NCBI GenBank assembly: GCA_913019905.1
Contig: CAJVZD010000036.1
Location: forward strand, 1 to 47,112
Reading direction: 5' to 3'
Length of the DNA stretch: 47,112 bases
Origin: an uncultured Cellvibrionales bacterium
Lineage (GTDB): Bacteria > Pseudomonadota > Gammaproteobacteria > Pseudomonadales > Dasaniaceae
How positions within the stretch are numbered: position 1 is the stretch's first letter; the number at the start of each line of letters is the position of its first letter. A program made the translations under genes and the position numbers. Under the pieces are notes generated by a model, which was not told the origin of the DNA, made no database searches, and saw nothing but the letters and a program-made list of their open reading frames with translations. Shown here piece after piece: positions 1 through 8,727 of this stretch.

Positions 1-1
1 T

Positions 2-451
2 CACCCGGTTACCGGTGATCTATGGGAGGGAGAACACGGCCCACAAGGGGGCGATGAAATTAATATAGTTCAAGCCGGCCTCAACTACGGGTGGCCAGTG
101 GTAGGTTATGGTGTGAATTACGGAGCGGGAGAGCCTATACACGGTACTCAGACTCTCGCTGATATGGAGTCTCCGCTCCATTATTGGGTGCCGTCTATCG
201 CAACGTCAGGCCTGATGATTTACAGCGGCAACAAGTTTCCCAACTGGATAGGTAATATCTTTGTCGGTGGCTTAAAAGGTCAGCAGCTAGCACGGATATC
301 ATTGAGCGCCGACGCCAAGACAGTGGAGGGCGAAGAAACATTGGTGAAAGGCTTGGGTCGAATCAGGGATGTTCGTCAAGGTCCCGATGGATATATCTAC
401 CTTGCAGATGAAAGTAATGGAGTCATTGTTAGATTAGAACCGTCTAACTAA
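2..451 (+). CDS. PQQ-dependent sugar dehydrogenase, C-terminal part
   Basis: Partial gene: the reading frame is open from base 2, so only the last 149 residues are present. They include HPVTGDLWEGEHGPQGGDE, then AGLNYGWPVVGYGVNYG and later GGLKGQQLARISL and IYLADESNG, which are typical of the beta-propeller of soluble aldose/sorbosone dehydrogenases (YliI/Asd type). Such proteins use PQQ to oxidise aldose sugars in the periplasm and pass electrons to the respiratory chain. The signal peptide and N-terminal blades lie outside the window, so export and the PQQ site cannot be checked. The 310 bases to the next gene suggest it ends its own transcription unit. Family assignment is secure; the sugar substrate is unknown. 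Confidence 0.88.
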   Translation, partial: HPVTGDLWEGEHGPQGGDEINIVQAGLNYGWPVVGYGVNYGAGEPIHGTQTLADMESPLHYWVPSIATSGLMIYSGNKFPNWIGNIFVGGLKGQQLARISLSADAKTVEGEETLVKGLGRIRDVRQGPDGYIYLADESNGVIVRLEPSN

Positions 452-760
452 CGCGCGTCCAGAAACCGCTCGTTTCCTGCAGGTCGGGATTACTGTGGTG
501 TTAATGCCCGACATGAAAAGCGTGATGGATAATGTCTGGATGATCGGGGTAAAAACGCGACTTACAAAAGAAACACAAATTTCAAATCGGTATTTTTAGG
601 CGGGCACTAACTAATAATTTATGTCGAAAAGATATAGTGCTCTTTTTTCCAGGATCATTAATCTTCCAGAAAAATCGGATGTCGATTAGCTGTTGTTTCG
701 AGTCAACATTCTTTGTTAGGCTTAGAGCCATTTTAAGACAACTTAAAGTGCAAGGAAAGT
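452..760. other. Intergenic region with one imperfect hairpin
   Basis: No gene is supported here. Bases 483-492 and 502-512 can pair as a ten-base stem with one bulged G (arms GTCGGGATTA and TAATGCCCGAC) just after the sugar dehydrogenase. It could help end transcription but has no T run. The rest is AT-rich; I see no convincing promoter hexamers. Confidence 0.4.
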
Positions 761-2737
761 ATGGCTGTGTCTATTCAAAGATTTAACAAAATATTGGTCG
801 CTAATCGCGGTGAAATCGCTGTTCGAGTTATCAGGGCGTGCCGGGAGCTTCACATTATGTCTGTCGCTGTATATTCAACGGCGGATCAGCATAGCTTGCA
901 TGTTGAGCTAGCCGATGAGGCTGTTTGCATTGGCGAACCCGAGGCGGCAAGTTCCTATTTGAATATTGATAAAATTATTGGCGTTGCCAAAGAATTAGGC
1001 GCGCAGGCGATTCACCCGGGTTACGGTTTTCTTGCTGAAAACCCGGGATTTGCAGAAGCATGTGAGCAAAATGACATTGTGTTTATCGGCCCGAGTGCTG
1101 AAAGCATGCGAGCTGTTGCGGCTAAAGATACGGCACGAGAATTGGCCGATTCCCTTTTGATTCCGACTATTCCCGGTCTTAATGTTGTCGGCAAGTTCGG
1201 CACACAATTCTCGAGTGAATGTGAATCCATAGGTTACCCGTTATTGCTTAAAGCGGCGGCCGGCGGCGGCGGTTTGGGGATGCGGGTTGTAGCAGAGTCC
1301 GGTGCGCTGGAGTCTGACTACGGCGCCGTTTGTCGCGAGTCGTTACAGGCCTTTGGTGATGACAAAATTATAGTGGAAAAATATCTCGGCGGAGCGCGTC
1401 ACATTGAAGTACAGGTATTGGCGGATAATCACGGGCATTGTGTGCATTTGCACGAGAGAGATTGCTCGATTCAACGCCGGCGTCAGAAAATCATCGAAGA
1501 ATCCCCCGCACGTAATTTACCCGCAGAAGTAAAACAACTCTTGTGCGATGCGGCTCTTACCTTGACGAAACATATCAATTATTGCGGGGCTGGCACCGTA
1601 GAGTTTTTATTGGATGAAGACAATCAGTTCTATTTTCTTGAAATGAATACTCGTCTGCAGGTTGAACATGGTGTTACAGAGGCCGTGACAGGTGTGGATA
1701 TCGTGCAGTGGCAAATCAGGATTGCGGAGGGGGAAGTCCTTAGCTTAGCACAAGGTGATATTTCGCAGATCGGGCACGCGATTGAATGCCGTGTTTGTGC
1801 CGAAAGCCCCGAGTTGGATTTTATGCCAGCAAGCGGCTATGTTAGCTTCTGGCGAGCGCCCGAAACGCAGCGTTGTGATACCGGTATTCGTTCGGGAAGT
1901 CGTATCAGCGTGTACTATGATTCACTGCTAGCCAAAGTAGTCAGCTACGGACAAGATTTTAGCGAGGCAAATCGAAATCTGCAAACGGCTCTTAGTCAGA
2001 CAGCCTTACTTGGTGTTGAGACCAATCTTAATTACCTACGTAATATCGCCGCCTCCAGCGCGTGGCGACAAGGTGAGGTCGATACCAGTTCTGTTGCACG
2101 TTATAAGTCAGAGTGGAGCGTTGCCATTGATGACCGCAGCCGCAACTATTTATTATGTGCCGCTATGGCGATTCTCAATGAGAAAGAAAATCAATTTGTG
2201 TGGCCGGGTCTTAAACACTACCCGCAAAAATGGCAAGTCAGCGGTGCGGTGTTTAATCTAGAAGTCGTAAGCCAGCGAGAAAATACCGTGGTCCAAACGG
2301 TTACCATTGAGGGTCAGGCTTACGATAGCCATGTGTTTTCAAGTGAAGGTTTAGCCGATCCTGCTCTTATCTCGATGGACATAGAGATTGCTAACCGCCG
2401 AGTACGAGTGGTCGGACTGTTGACGAATGACGGTGAGCGCATCTACGTGCACTGCGATACGCTTGGATCTCTATCGTTCTCCTTCGATACGGCTGATTCG
2501 GTTAAACAGGCAGGAGCTTCAGTCGATGTCGTTATTGCTCCAATGCCTGCCAAGATTGTTGCCATTCATTCTAAGGTGGGTGATGAGGTGCTTATTGGGC
2601 AGGAGTTATTACTCTTAGAGTCGATGAAAATGGAGACTCATTTGGCCGCTTCCCGAGATGGAAAAATTAAAGCAATTTATGTTGAAGAAAATGAATTGGT
2701 TGAATCCGGAAGTCCCTTGATAGAATTTGAAACGTAA
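761..2737 (+). CDS. Acyl-CoA carboxylase, biotin carboxylase/BCCP subunit
   Basis: A 658-residue alpha subunit of a biotin-dependent acyl-CoA carboxylase (propionyl/methylcrotonyl/geranyl-CoA type). The biotin carboxylase half begins at KILVANRGEIAVR, has the ATP-grasp glycine loop GGGGLGMR near residue 170, HERDCSIQRRRQK near 235 and EMNTRLQVEH near 295. The C-terminal biotinyl domain carries ESMKMET, with Lys623 as the predicted biotinylation site. It would carboxylate its own biotin using ATP and bicarbonate, then pass the carboxyl group to the carboxyltransferase encoded 165 bases downstream. The start has an AAGGAAAG ribosome site. Oddity: the nearly invariant Pro in the LQVEHPVTE motif is Gly304 (codon 1670-1672). 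The acyl substrate cannot be read from this subunit. Confidence 0.93.
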   Translation: MAVSIQRFNKILVANRGEIAVRVIRACRELHIMSVAVYSTADQHSLHVELADEAVCIGEPEAASSYLNIDKIIGVAKELGAQAIHPGYGFLAENPGFAEACEQNDIVFIGPSAESMRAVAAKDTARELADSLLIPTIPGLNVVGKFGTQFSSECESIGYPLLLKAAAGGGGLGMRVVAESGALESDYGAVCRESLQAFGDDKIIVEKYLGGARHIEVQVLADNHGHCVHLHERDCSIQRRRQKIIEESPARNLPAEVKQLLCDAALTLTKHINYCGAGTVEFLLDEDNQFYFLEMNTRLQVEHGVTEAVTGVDIVQWQIRIAEGEVLSLAQGDISQIGHAIECRVCAESPELDFMPASGYVSFWRAPETQRCDTGIRSGSRISVYYDSLLAKVVSYGQDFSEANRNLQTALSQTALLGVETNLNYLRNIAASSAWRQGEVDTSSVARYKSEWSVAIDDRSRNYLLCAAMAILNEKENQFVWPGLKHYPQKWQVSGAVFNLEVVSQRENTVVQTVTIEGQAYDSHVFSSEGLADPALISMDIEIANRRVRVVGLLTNDGERIYVHCDTLGSLSFSFDTADSVKQAGASVDVVIAPMPAKIVAIHSKVGDEVLIGQELLLLESMKMETHLAASRDGKIKAIYVEENELVESGSPLIEFET

Positions 2738-2902
2738 TATTGCAGCGCCAATTCAATGGTCGGTAACGGGCCCAAAGAGAGGTGTTTGATCGTTTCTAAG
2801 ATTGTTAAGACGTTTCGTAAGAGATTTAATAAGAAGTTTGATCGGCTGGAAGCTTAATGTTGATTGAGCGATTAATGAGGTTTGTCGAGGAGTGCTGAAT
2901 AG

Positions 2903-4465
2903 ATGAGTTGGTTGGAGGAAGTAAAAGAGTTAAATCGTCGTAGAGAGCTGGCTTTGCAGCAGGGCGGTGAAGAGTCTATTCAACGCCATCACGAACGAGG
3001 CAAGCTAACCATCCGTGAACGCATCGATAATTTTCTCGACCAAGGGTCATTTAAAGAGTCGGGCAGAATTGCCGGTGGCGCCGTTTTAGATGACGATCTT
3101 AAAGTGGAATCTTTTTCTCCGGCAAATTACGTATTGGGGGTTGGGCGAGTTAATAATCGTTTAACAGCCGTTGGCGGCGAAGACTTTACGCTAAAGGGTG
3201 GGTCGCCTAATGGCGCTGGTTTACGCCGTAGTGTGTATGCTGAACACTTGGCGGTTCAACACAAAATTCCGATTGTACGATTTCTCGAGGGCGGAGGTGG
3301 AAGTGTCGGAGGTAGTCCCCCGGACCCAAAGCAACCTCGCACCGTAGGAAGCCCTGTGTTCGAGCGAAATCGGATGAAGATTTTTGGCGAGGCGTTGGGC
3401 TCAGTACCTGTTGCCTCCGCCGCACTGGGTCCGGTTGCAGGGTTTCCAGCGGCTCGCTTGGTGGCATCGCACTTTTCGGTTATGACCGAAAAGACTGCGC
3501 AGGTTCTTATCGCTGGACCATCAGTCGTTGAACGAGCTTTGGGTCGTCCTATTACAAAAGAAGAGTTGGGCGGAGCGCAAGTTCATTTGAAAAATGGCGT
3601 TGTCAACAATCTGGCTATCGACGAATACGATGCGTTTTATCAACTGCGCCGGTTTTTGAGTTATATGCCACAGAGCGTTTGGGAGCGAGCTCCGAGAAGT
3701 GCCTGTTCAGATCCAATTGATCGGAAGGACGAAAGTCTTTTGTCCGCTATTCCTCGTGATCGGACTCAAACTTTTGATATGCATAATGTCATTAATAGCA
3801 TCGTCGATAAGGGTTCTTTTTTTGAAATATCATCTCAGTATGGCCTGGGTCAGATAACAGGTCTTGCGCGTATTAATGGTCAGAGTGTCGGCGTGACGGG
3901 AAATGATTGTCGCTTTTTTGCCGGAGCTATGACTGCCGACGGCTCCCAAAAGGTTCGTCGCTTTATTGAGATATGTGAGACCTTTCATTTGCCGATTATT
4001 AATCTTGTTGATGAACCGGGTTTCATGATTGGACCAGAAGCGGAAGCTCAGGCGACCATTCTATACGGAATGTCGACAGTGTTGGCCGCGGTGCAAGCGG
4101 AAGTTCCTTGGGCATCAATTATGGTGCGCAAGTGTTATGGCGTTGCCGCTACCGCACATTTTAGCGACCAGGGGTATACGCTGAGCTGGCCGAGCGTCGA
4201 TTCTGGCGCGTTACCTATTGAAGGAGGCGTCGCTGTGGCATTTCGCAGGCAAATTGCTGAAGCGGCTGATCCTGAGGCGTTTAGGAAGGAAATGGAAGAC
4301 CAGTTTGCTAAAAGTAAAAATCCCTATATATCAGCCGAATCTTTTGCTGTAAATGATATGATCGACCCGAGAGAAACTCGTCCTTATTTGTGTGATTGGA
4401 TTGAATTAATTCAACCACAACTGGATGTGTTAGTAGGGCCGCGGGCGTTTACCTATCGTCCATAG
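2903..4465 (+). CDS. Acyl-CoA carboxylase, carboxyltransferase (beta) subunit
   Basis: A 520-residue carboxyltransferase of the propionyl-CoA carboxylase beta/methylmalonyl-CoA decarboxylase superfamily, with two crotonase-fold halves. Visible elements are HHERGKLTIRERI near the N-terminus, the glycine-rich FLEGGGGSVGGSPPD, LGPVAGFPAARLVASH, EELGGAQVH in the first half and GNDCRFFAGAMTADGSQK, LVDEPGFMIG and SWPSVDSGALPIEGG in the second. It should accept the carboxyl group from the biotin subunit encoded just upstream and transfer it to an acyl-CoA. GAGG precedes the start. The sequence differs clearly from the MCC/GCC-type carboxyltransferase at 35581, so the two carboxylases in this window probably act on different substrates. 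The family is certain, but the substrate is not. Confidence 0.92.
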   Translation: MSWLEEVKELNRRRELALQQGGEESIQRHHERGKLTIRERIDNFLDQGSFKESGRIAGGAVLDDDLKVESFSPANYVLGVGRVNNRLTAVGGEDFTLKGGSPNGAGLRRSVYAEHLAVQHKIPIVRFLEGGGGSVGGSPPDPKQPRTVGSPVFERNRMKIFGEALGSVPVASAALGPVAGFPAARLVASHFSVMTEKTAQVLIAGPSVVERALGRPITKEELGGAQVHLKNGVVNNLAIDEYDAFYQLRRFLSYMPQSVWERAPRSACSDPIDRKDESLLSAIPRDRTQTFDMHNVINSIVDKGSFFEISSQYGLGQITGLARINGQSVGVTGNDCRFFAGAMTADGSQKVRRFIEICETFHLPIINLVDEPGFMIGPEAEAQATILYGMSTVLAAVQAEVPWASIMVRKCYGVAATAHFSDQGYTLSWPSVDSGALPIEGGVAVAFRRQIAEAADPEAFRKEMEDQFAKSKNPYISAESFAVNDMIDPRETRPYLCDWIELIQPQLDVLVGPRAFTYRP

Positions 4466-4541
4466 TTAACGGGAAACTAAGACAGAATGGTAGATTAAGC
4501 GTTCTACATGACAACTATCGAAGCCTGTCATTAGGTCGTGG

Positions 4542-4958
4542 TTAATGTCTGAACTCTCGGGGTCTTGTAACAGGTTCAAAGCCAGCTCTTAATTTTCTGT
4601 TGTATAGGCCAATACCGGTTTGTAAATCAAACCATGCCTGGCGGTTTCGTCCCTGAGCGACTACCCGAAAAGCCGTTTGCGTGACCTCCAAGACTTCACT
4701 GGCCGTGCTATTAATATAGATTTTTTCTCCTGTTTTTAAACCTAAAAACTCTCCGCAATAATCGCTGTTTTCGGCAAAATTCTCGTCGTTCGCGCAGCTT
4801 TTGTCATCCGTGAAGCGCTCCTGCAGCATTGCATATTTTGCATTTAGTGCTTGCATGAATATGACGTTTCCGCCGCGGTCGGGGTGATGTTTCGCCACCA
4901 GCTTACGGTACTGATGTTTTAGTTCTTGCAATGATTGCGCTGCTGATAATTGTTGCAT
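4542..4958 (-). CDS. Small J-domain protein
   Basis: A 138-residue protein with an N-terminal J domain: helix II LKHQYRKLVAKHH ends in the diagnostic HPD tripeptide (residues 25-27), followed by RGGNVIFMQALNAKYAMLQ as helix III. J domains stimulate the ATPase of DnaK-type Hsp70. There is no Gly/Phe region, zinc finger or classical client domain; the C-terminal half (GEFLGLKTGEKIYINSTASE) looks like a small beta-rich domain of unknown role. I chose the ATG at 4958, which follows GGAG at good spacing, over an in-frame TTG five codons upstream. It converges on the carboxylase gene. Partner and client are unknown. Confidence 0.8.
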   Translation of the reverse strand: MQQLSAAQSLQELKHQYRKLVAKHHPDRGGNVIFMQALNAKYAMLQERFTDDKSCANDENFAENSDYCGEFLGLKTGEKIYINSTASEVLEVTQTAFRVVAQGRNRQAWFDLQTGIGLYNRKLRAGFEPVTRPREFRH

Positions 4959-5268
4959 CCTGGCTCCAGTCAATTGGCGACTTGCGGCAACAGCTTGCCG
5001 ATATCTCTGTTGTTATGTCTGTTGCAATGAGAACTGCATGATTTGTGCCATTGCTTGTGGGGCTGGCAGGCCTTGTTGGAAAGCGCGTGCCGTAATTGTC
5101 CATCAATCGTCATGGAGCAAATCAGAAATTGAATGGGTGCTACGGGGAAAACGCAGAATTAGTCTACAAAGTAGAATAAATACTTGTAATTTAAGTTATA
5201 TCCTCTATATTGTAGATTAAATAAGCCGCCAGTATCATCAGCAATAAAAATATGACGGAGCAAGTGCA

Positions 5269-5601
5269 GTGACAGACAAAGAAAAATACCTGGGTGAGTT
5301 TGAACACATTTTGTTATTGGCTCTTATTAAGTTAGGCGCAGAATCCTATGGCGCGAAGGTGCGCAGGCTGCTCAAAGAGTCGATTGAAAGGGAGGTTTCG
5401 ATTGGTGCTCTGTATGCCACTTTAGAGCGATTAGAGAAAAAGGGACTCGTTGAATCTTATGTGGGTGAATCAACTCCAGAGCGCGGAGGCAGAGCTAAGC
5501 GTTATTTCAAGGTTACCGCTAGCGGCGAATCGGCACTCAAAAGATCGCGTTCGGCAATGGATATTATGTGGAGCGGGATCGCGATTCGCAGTATGGCGTA
5601 G
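5269..5601 (+). CDS. PadR-family transcriptional regulator
   Basis: A 110-residue winged-helix protein of the PadR family: EFEHILLLALIKLGAESYGAKVRRLL, then SIGALYATLERLEKKGLVES (recognition helix and wing) and GGRAKRYFKVTASGESAL. It starts with GTG behind GGAG. It lacks the long C-terminal dimerisation helix of PadR itself and so matches the short subfamily 1. The stop codon is only 8 bases before the next gene, a membrane protein with a permease-prefix-like N-terminus, and PadR regulators of this type are often coupled to such membrane partners. It probably represses its own two-gene operon in response to an unknown ligand or envelope signal. Confidence 0.9.
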   Translation: MTDKEKYLGEFEHILLLALIKLGAESYGAKVRRLLKESIEREVSIGALYATLERLEKKGLVESYVGESTPERGGRAKRYFKVTASGESALKRSRSAMDIMWSGIAIRSMA

Positions 5602-5609
5602 GAGTCAGT

Positions 5610-6278
5610 ATGTCATTGAAGGAAGGAAACACACATTCACCGCACAAATTGGCGTATTCCATTTTGCTCTTTGTGTTACCCGCAGCAATTCGAGAGCAGG
5701 TGATAGGTGATTTATTTGAAGAATTTGATGAGTTGATACAAACCGACCGGAGTTTGTGGGCTGCTCATCAATGGTTTTGGCAGCAAAGTATTAGTACTGC
5801 TTTGCTTTATCTTTGGAATGAAAAAGGAGGGCTTATGGCCTTTATCGTGAGTATTCTAATTTTTGGCGCGGTGACTTTAATGGCAATGTTGGTTAGTAGC
5901 GGTTTGAAATATTACCTTGACTGGCCATCGCTTTTTCTTGTGATACCGCCAGCTATCGCTTTCGGTATAGCTGCGAGCTCATTCACTGCCTATAAAAATA
6001 GTCTGGCCTTTGCGTTTGTCGACCAAATTGAAATAGACGAGAAAGAAGCCAAAAGTGCCTGTCAGTTCTTACAGGTAACAGGGACATCGGCCATTTATAT
6101 GGGGTTTTTCACAAGTATGATCGGTTGGATTTCTATGGCTACAAATATAACAGGCGACGATTTTTCTCAAACTTTCGGCCCCGCGTTTGCGGTCTCTGTC
6201 TTAACTATAATGTACGGAATGGGTTTAAAAATTCTGTGTTATACGGCTGAAAATAAAATACGGTTTCGCTATTTATAA
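5610..6278 (+). CDS. Membrane protein with permease-prefix-like N-terminus
   Basis: A 222-residue protein beginning MSLKEGNTH behind a good GGAG site; an in-frame ATG 14 codons upstream overlaps the PadR gene and is less likely. Residues 14-60 (VLPAAIREQVIGDLFEEFDEL, then WFWQQS) resemble the permease prefix domain 2 found at the N-terminus of some ABC-type FtsX-like permeases. About four hydrophobic segments follow (near 76-97, 105-125, 160-182 and 195-214), but no FtsX permease or MacB domain is present. It is the likely partner of the PadR regulator upstream. The molecular role is unknown. Confidence 0.75.
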   Translation: MSLKEGNTHSPHKLAYSILLFVLPAAIREQVIGDLFEEFDELIQTDRSLWAAHQWFWQQSISTALLYLWNEKGGLMAFIVSILIFGAVTLMAMLVSSGLKYYLDWPSLFLVIPPAIAFGIAASSFTAYKNSLAFAFVDQIEIDEKEAKSACQFLQVTGTSAIYMGFFTSMIGWISMATNITGDDFSQTFGPAFAVSVLTIMYGMGLKILCYTAENKIRFRYL

Positions 6279-6512
6279 AGATGTCTTGGGTAGAAACAAA
6301 GCGATTTGAACGGCTTCTTTTCTCGCTGCGTGCGATCGTTCTTTTCATGGATTATGGCGGCGTGAACGATGCGCTTTGTTGTAATGATTGACATTAACAG
6401 CGCAGTAACGGTACGAGAGATTTTGAACCTTTATTTGAGTTTCAATCAAGCTGGTTTGATGGCGAGAACGGAAAATTTAAGTTTCATGGAGAAATGTTCC
6501 AGCGATAGAGGT

Positions 6513-6551
6513 CCCGACAACTACATGATATTTCGTCAGTTGGCTGTCGGG
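6513..6551. terminator. Possible hairpin after the flavoprotein gene
   Basis: CCCGACA at 6513-6519 is the exact reverse complement of TGTCGGG at 6545-6551. The stem sits seven bases past the stop of the minus-strand gene at 6559. The loop is long and contains a second pairing (CAACT with AGTTG); neither strand shows a clear T run, so termination is only a possibility. Confidence 0.3.
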
Positions 6552-6558
6552 TTAGCCT

Positions 6559-8667
6559 TTAAAGTTTTAGTTTAAGTTTAACCACGTCTTCACCTTCAAT
6601 GGCTGCAGGCACAGCGCAACATAGCAGCACTTCGTCGTCGTTGGTTGCTGAAGAATGTTCGGTCTGGTATGCCACTTTGCCGGAAACAAGCGTCGTCTTG
6701 CAGGCACCACATTGTCCGCTTCTACAACCAAACTCAGGCGTGAAACCATGAGATTCGGCGAAGTCGAGGAGGGAGCCATCTGCGTCGGTCCAGGCCTGTT
6801 CGACTTTGGAGTCGGTGAATTCTATGATCGCTTCCGTCGCGATGGGTAACGGTGTGAATTCTGTCGTAGCGAGGTCGCCGTCTCTTTTTAATGAAGCCGG
6901 TCCGAACTCCTCGGCATAGACTCTGCAATCGCTGACTCCTAAGGCCCGCAAGATGTCGTAGGTACTTTGCATAAATCCGGTGGGCCCACAAAGGTAAAAA
7001 TCATAGTCATCCAGGGGTAAAATCGCCTTTAACAACTGCGGTGAAATTCTGCCCTTATTGTGAAAATCCTGGCCGGGTTTTAAATTCGGCTCAATTTCAC
7101 TGAGTGACCAAAACGCTCTTATCTGCCCCTCTGACGCAGCAGCCAGCTGATTTAGTTCGTCAAAAAAAGCCCGCTGTTGATGATTTTTTGCAGCGCCGAT
7201 GAAGGTGATTTCGCGACCTGAGCGGGTGCGAGTTGTTTCGTTTAAGGCATGTTTGGCCATGGAAACCATTGGCGTAATCCCTACGCCGCCGGCAAGTAAC
7301 ACGGCAGGTCGCGTTTCTACAGCATCGAAGGTAAAGGCCCCGCAAGGTGCTTTTGCGTATAGAATATCACCAATCTGTACGTTTCCATGAAGATGGTTTG
7401 AAAATAGGCCTGCCGGTATATCGGTGTCGGGGCTGGTTTCACGCTTCACGCTAATGCGATAGTGTGCATCGGCTGGAGCACTCGATAAGGTGTAGGTGCG
7501 AATGTGGTCACGCCCATTTATCGGTGCTTTTACCGTCAAAAATTGTCCCGGTACAAATTTCGCAGGTTGGTGTCCGTGAGCCTCGAGGTAGAACGAGCTG
7601 ATCACCTCACTTTCCTTGATTACATTTGTGACGGTATAAGGGAGCCATTGATTTTTTTGGGTCTCAGCCTGCTGTAGTTTCTCAGCCTTTTCCCAGGTTC
7701 CGGTCATGAGGCTATTTGGCGAGAACTCATCGAGTTTCCAGCGCAAAGGCAAGGCATGCGCGAGAAAACGACCGTGATCCAAGCGAAATTTCCACAGGCG
7801 TTCAGCGCCTTCAAAAAACTTTGTGTCTGGGCTGTCCCATAAAATTTCGACAGTTCCCGTGAGCGTCAGCAAGTGGCCGTTTTCGAAATCGATAAATAGT
7901 AATCCGGCCTTGGGATTTTCGATGAAATTTCCGAAGGTGTTGAAGTGGAAGTTACCCAGATAGTCAGGAATTGTCAGCGTGTTGTCGTTGTCGATACGGA
8001 CAAAGCCGGGCCGCCCGCCGCGATGGGATACATCAGCGCCTTCACTGATTTCGCTACTGTTATTCAAGCCTTGTACGTAACTGGCAACAAAAAAGGTATC
8101 GCTATTGGATATCAAGGCTTTACTGCGTGCGTCAAAGGTTTGAAATTCTTGTACCTGGGAGGGGAGCATAGTTGATGCGTCGACTACTTCGATCTCGCGC
8201 TTCTGAATGTACTGCGGACAGTTCCCAAAGGCTTGGTCGATTTCGAGCCGCAGCTGTTCATCGGTGTTGTCTATGACATGTGCTGCTAGTCGATTGCGAC
8301 GGCGCGACGTGAGCTCGATACCTAACAAACCCAGTCGAGCGCCGTTTTCCAAGGATTCTCCCAGCGGGTCACCTTCAACAGGTTTTGACTTTATGCTAAG
8401 GGTCTTTTCATTTTCCGACGTCATGAAGCCCGGCGTATTGAATAGTATTGATGCCCAGGGCCAGCCTCTTTTGTCCGCATGGCCAACAAAAACAAAGGGT
8501 AATTGTCGGTAAAAATCACGATGCTGGTCGGGCATGAACTCTCGAATCACTCGACTGCCAAAGCGCTCCATTTGATCTCGGACTCCCATTCGGTTTTGAG
8601 CCTCGTGCTCTCCCTGATGAAACGGAGAGCTGTTTGCGTCGGAGATATCGTCCACTGAATGGTCCAT
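6559..8667 (-). CDS. PNPOx-like / ferredoxin reductase / 2Fe-2S fusion
   Basis: A 702-residue three-part oxidoreductase. Residues about 40-330 form a split-barrel FMN-binding domain of the pyridoxamine-phosphate-oxidase type (VGHADKRGWPWASILFNTPGF; FVRIDNDNTLTIPDYLGN). Residues about 360-600 are a ferredoxin-NADP reductase module, with the flavin motif RTYTLSSAP near 389 and LLAGGVGITPMVSM near 455. The end is a plant-type 2Fe-2S ferredoxin, CRSGQCGAC near 650 with the fourth cysteine in the following LLCCAVP. Electrons should run from NAD(P)H via FAD to the cluster and perhaps to FMN. I chose the ATG at 8667 because AGAAAGG precedes it; an ATG 15 codons upstream lacks a ribosome site. It lies 60 bases after the DJ-1-type gene, so the two are probably co-transcribed. 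The substrate is unknown. Confidence 0.88.
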   Translation of the reverse strand: MDHSVDDISDANSSPFHQGEHEAQNRMGVRDQMERFGSRVIREFMPDQHRDFYRQLPFVFVGHADKRGWPWASILFNTPGFMTSENEKTLSIKSKPVEGDPLGESLENGARLGLLGIELTSRRRNRLAAHVIDNTDEQLRLEIDQAFGNCPQYIQKREIEVVDASTMLPSQVQEFQTFDARSKALISNSDTFFVASYVQGLNNSSEISEGADVSHRGGRPGFVRIDNDNTLTIPDYLGNFHFNTFGNFIENPKAGLLFIDFENGHLLTLTGTVEILWDSPDTKFFEGAERLWKFRLDHGRFLAHALPLRWKLDEFSPNSLMTGTWEKAEKLQQAETQKNQWLPYTVTNVIKESEVISSFYLEAHGHQPAKFVPGQFLTVKAPINGRDHIRTYTLSSAPADAHYRISVKRETSPDTDIPAGLFSNHLHGNVQIGDILYAKAPCGAFTFDAVETRPAVLLAGGVGITPMVSMAKHALNETTRTRSGREITFIGAAKNHQQRAFFDELNQLAAASEGQIRAFWSLSEIEPNLKPGQDFHNKGRISPQLLKAILPLDDYDFYLCGPTGFMQSTYDILRALGVSDCRVYAEEFGPASLKRDGDLATTEFTPLPIATEAIIEFTDSKVEQAWTDADGSLLDFAESHGFTPEFGCRSGQCGACKTTLVSGKVAYQTEHSSATNDDEVLLCCAVPAAIEGEDVVKLKLKL

Positions 8668-8727
8668 GTTTGTGCCTTTCTTGTTCGTAATGGCTATTGA
8701 GAGAAGGTTCATTGTTCGAATCTAGAA

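Noticed and set aside
6281..6391. 36-codon frame (MSWVETKRFERLLF) just after the membrane protein gene
   Set aside because: Very short, with no ribosome site at usable distance and no recognisable motif. A longer frame at 6369-6575 overlaps the flavoprotein end and is equally unconvincing.
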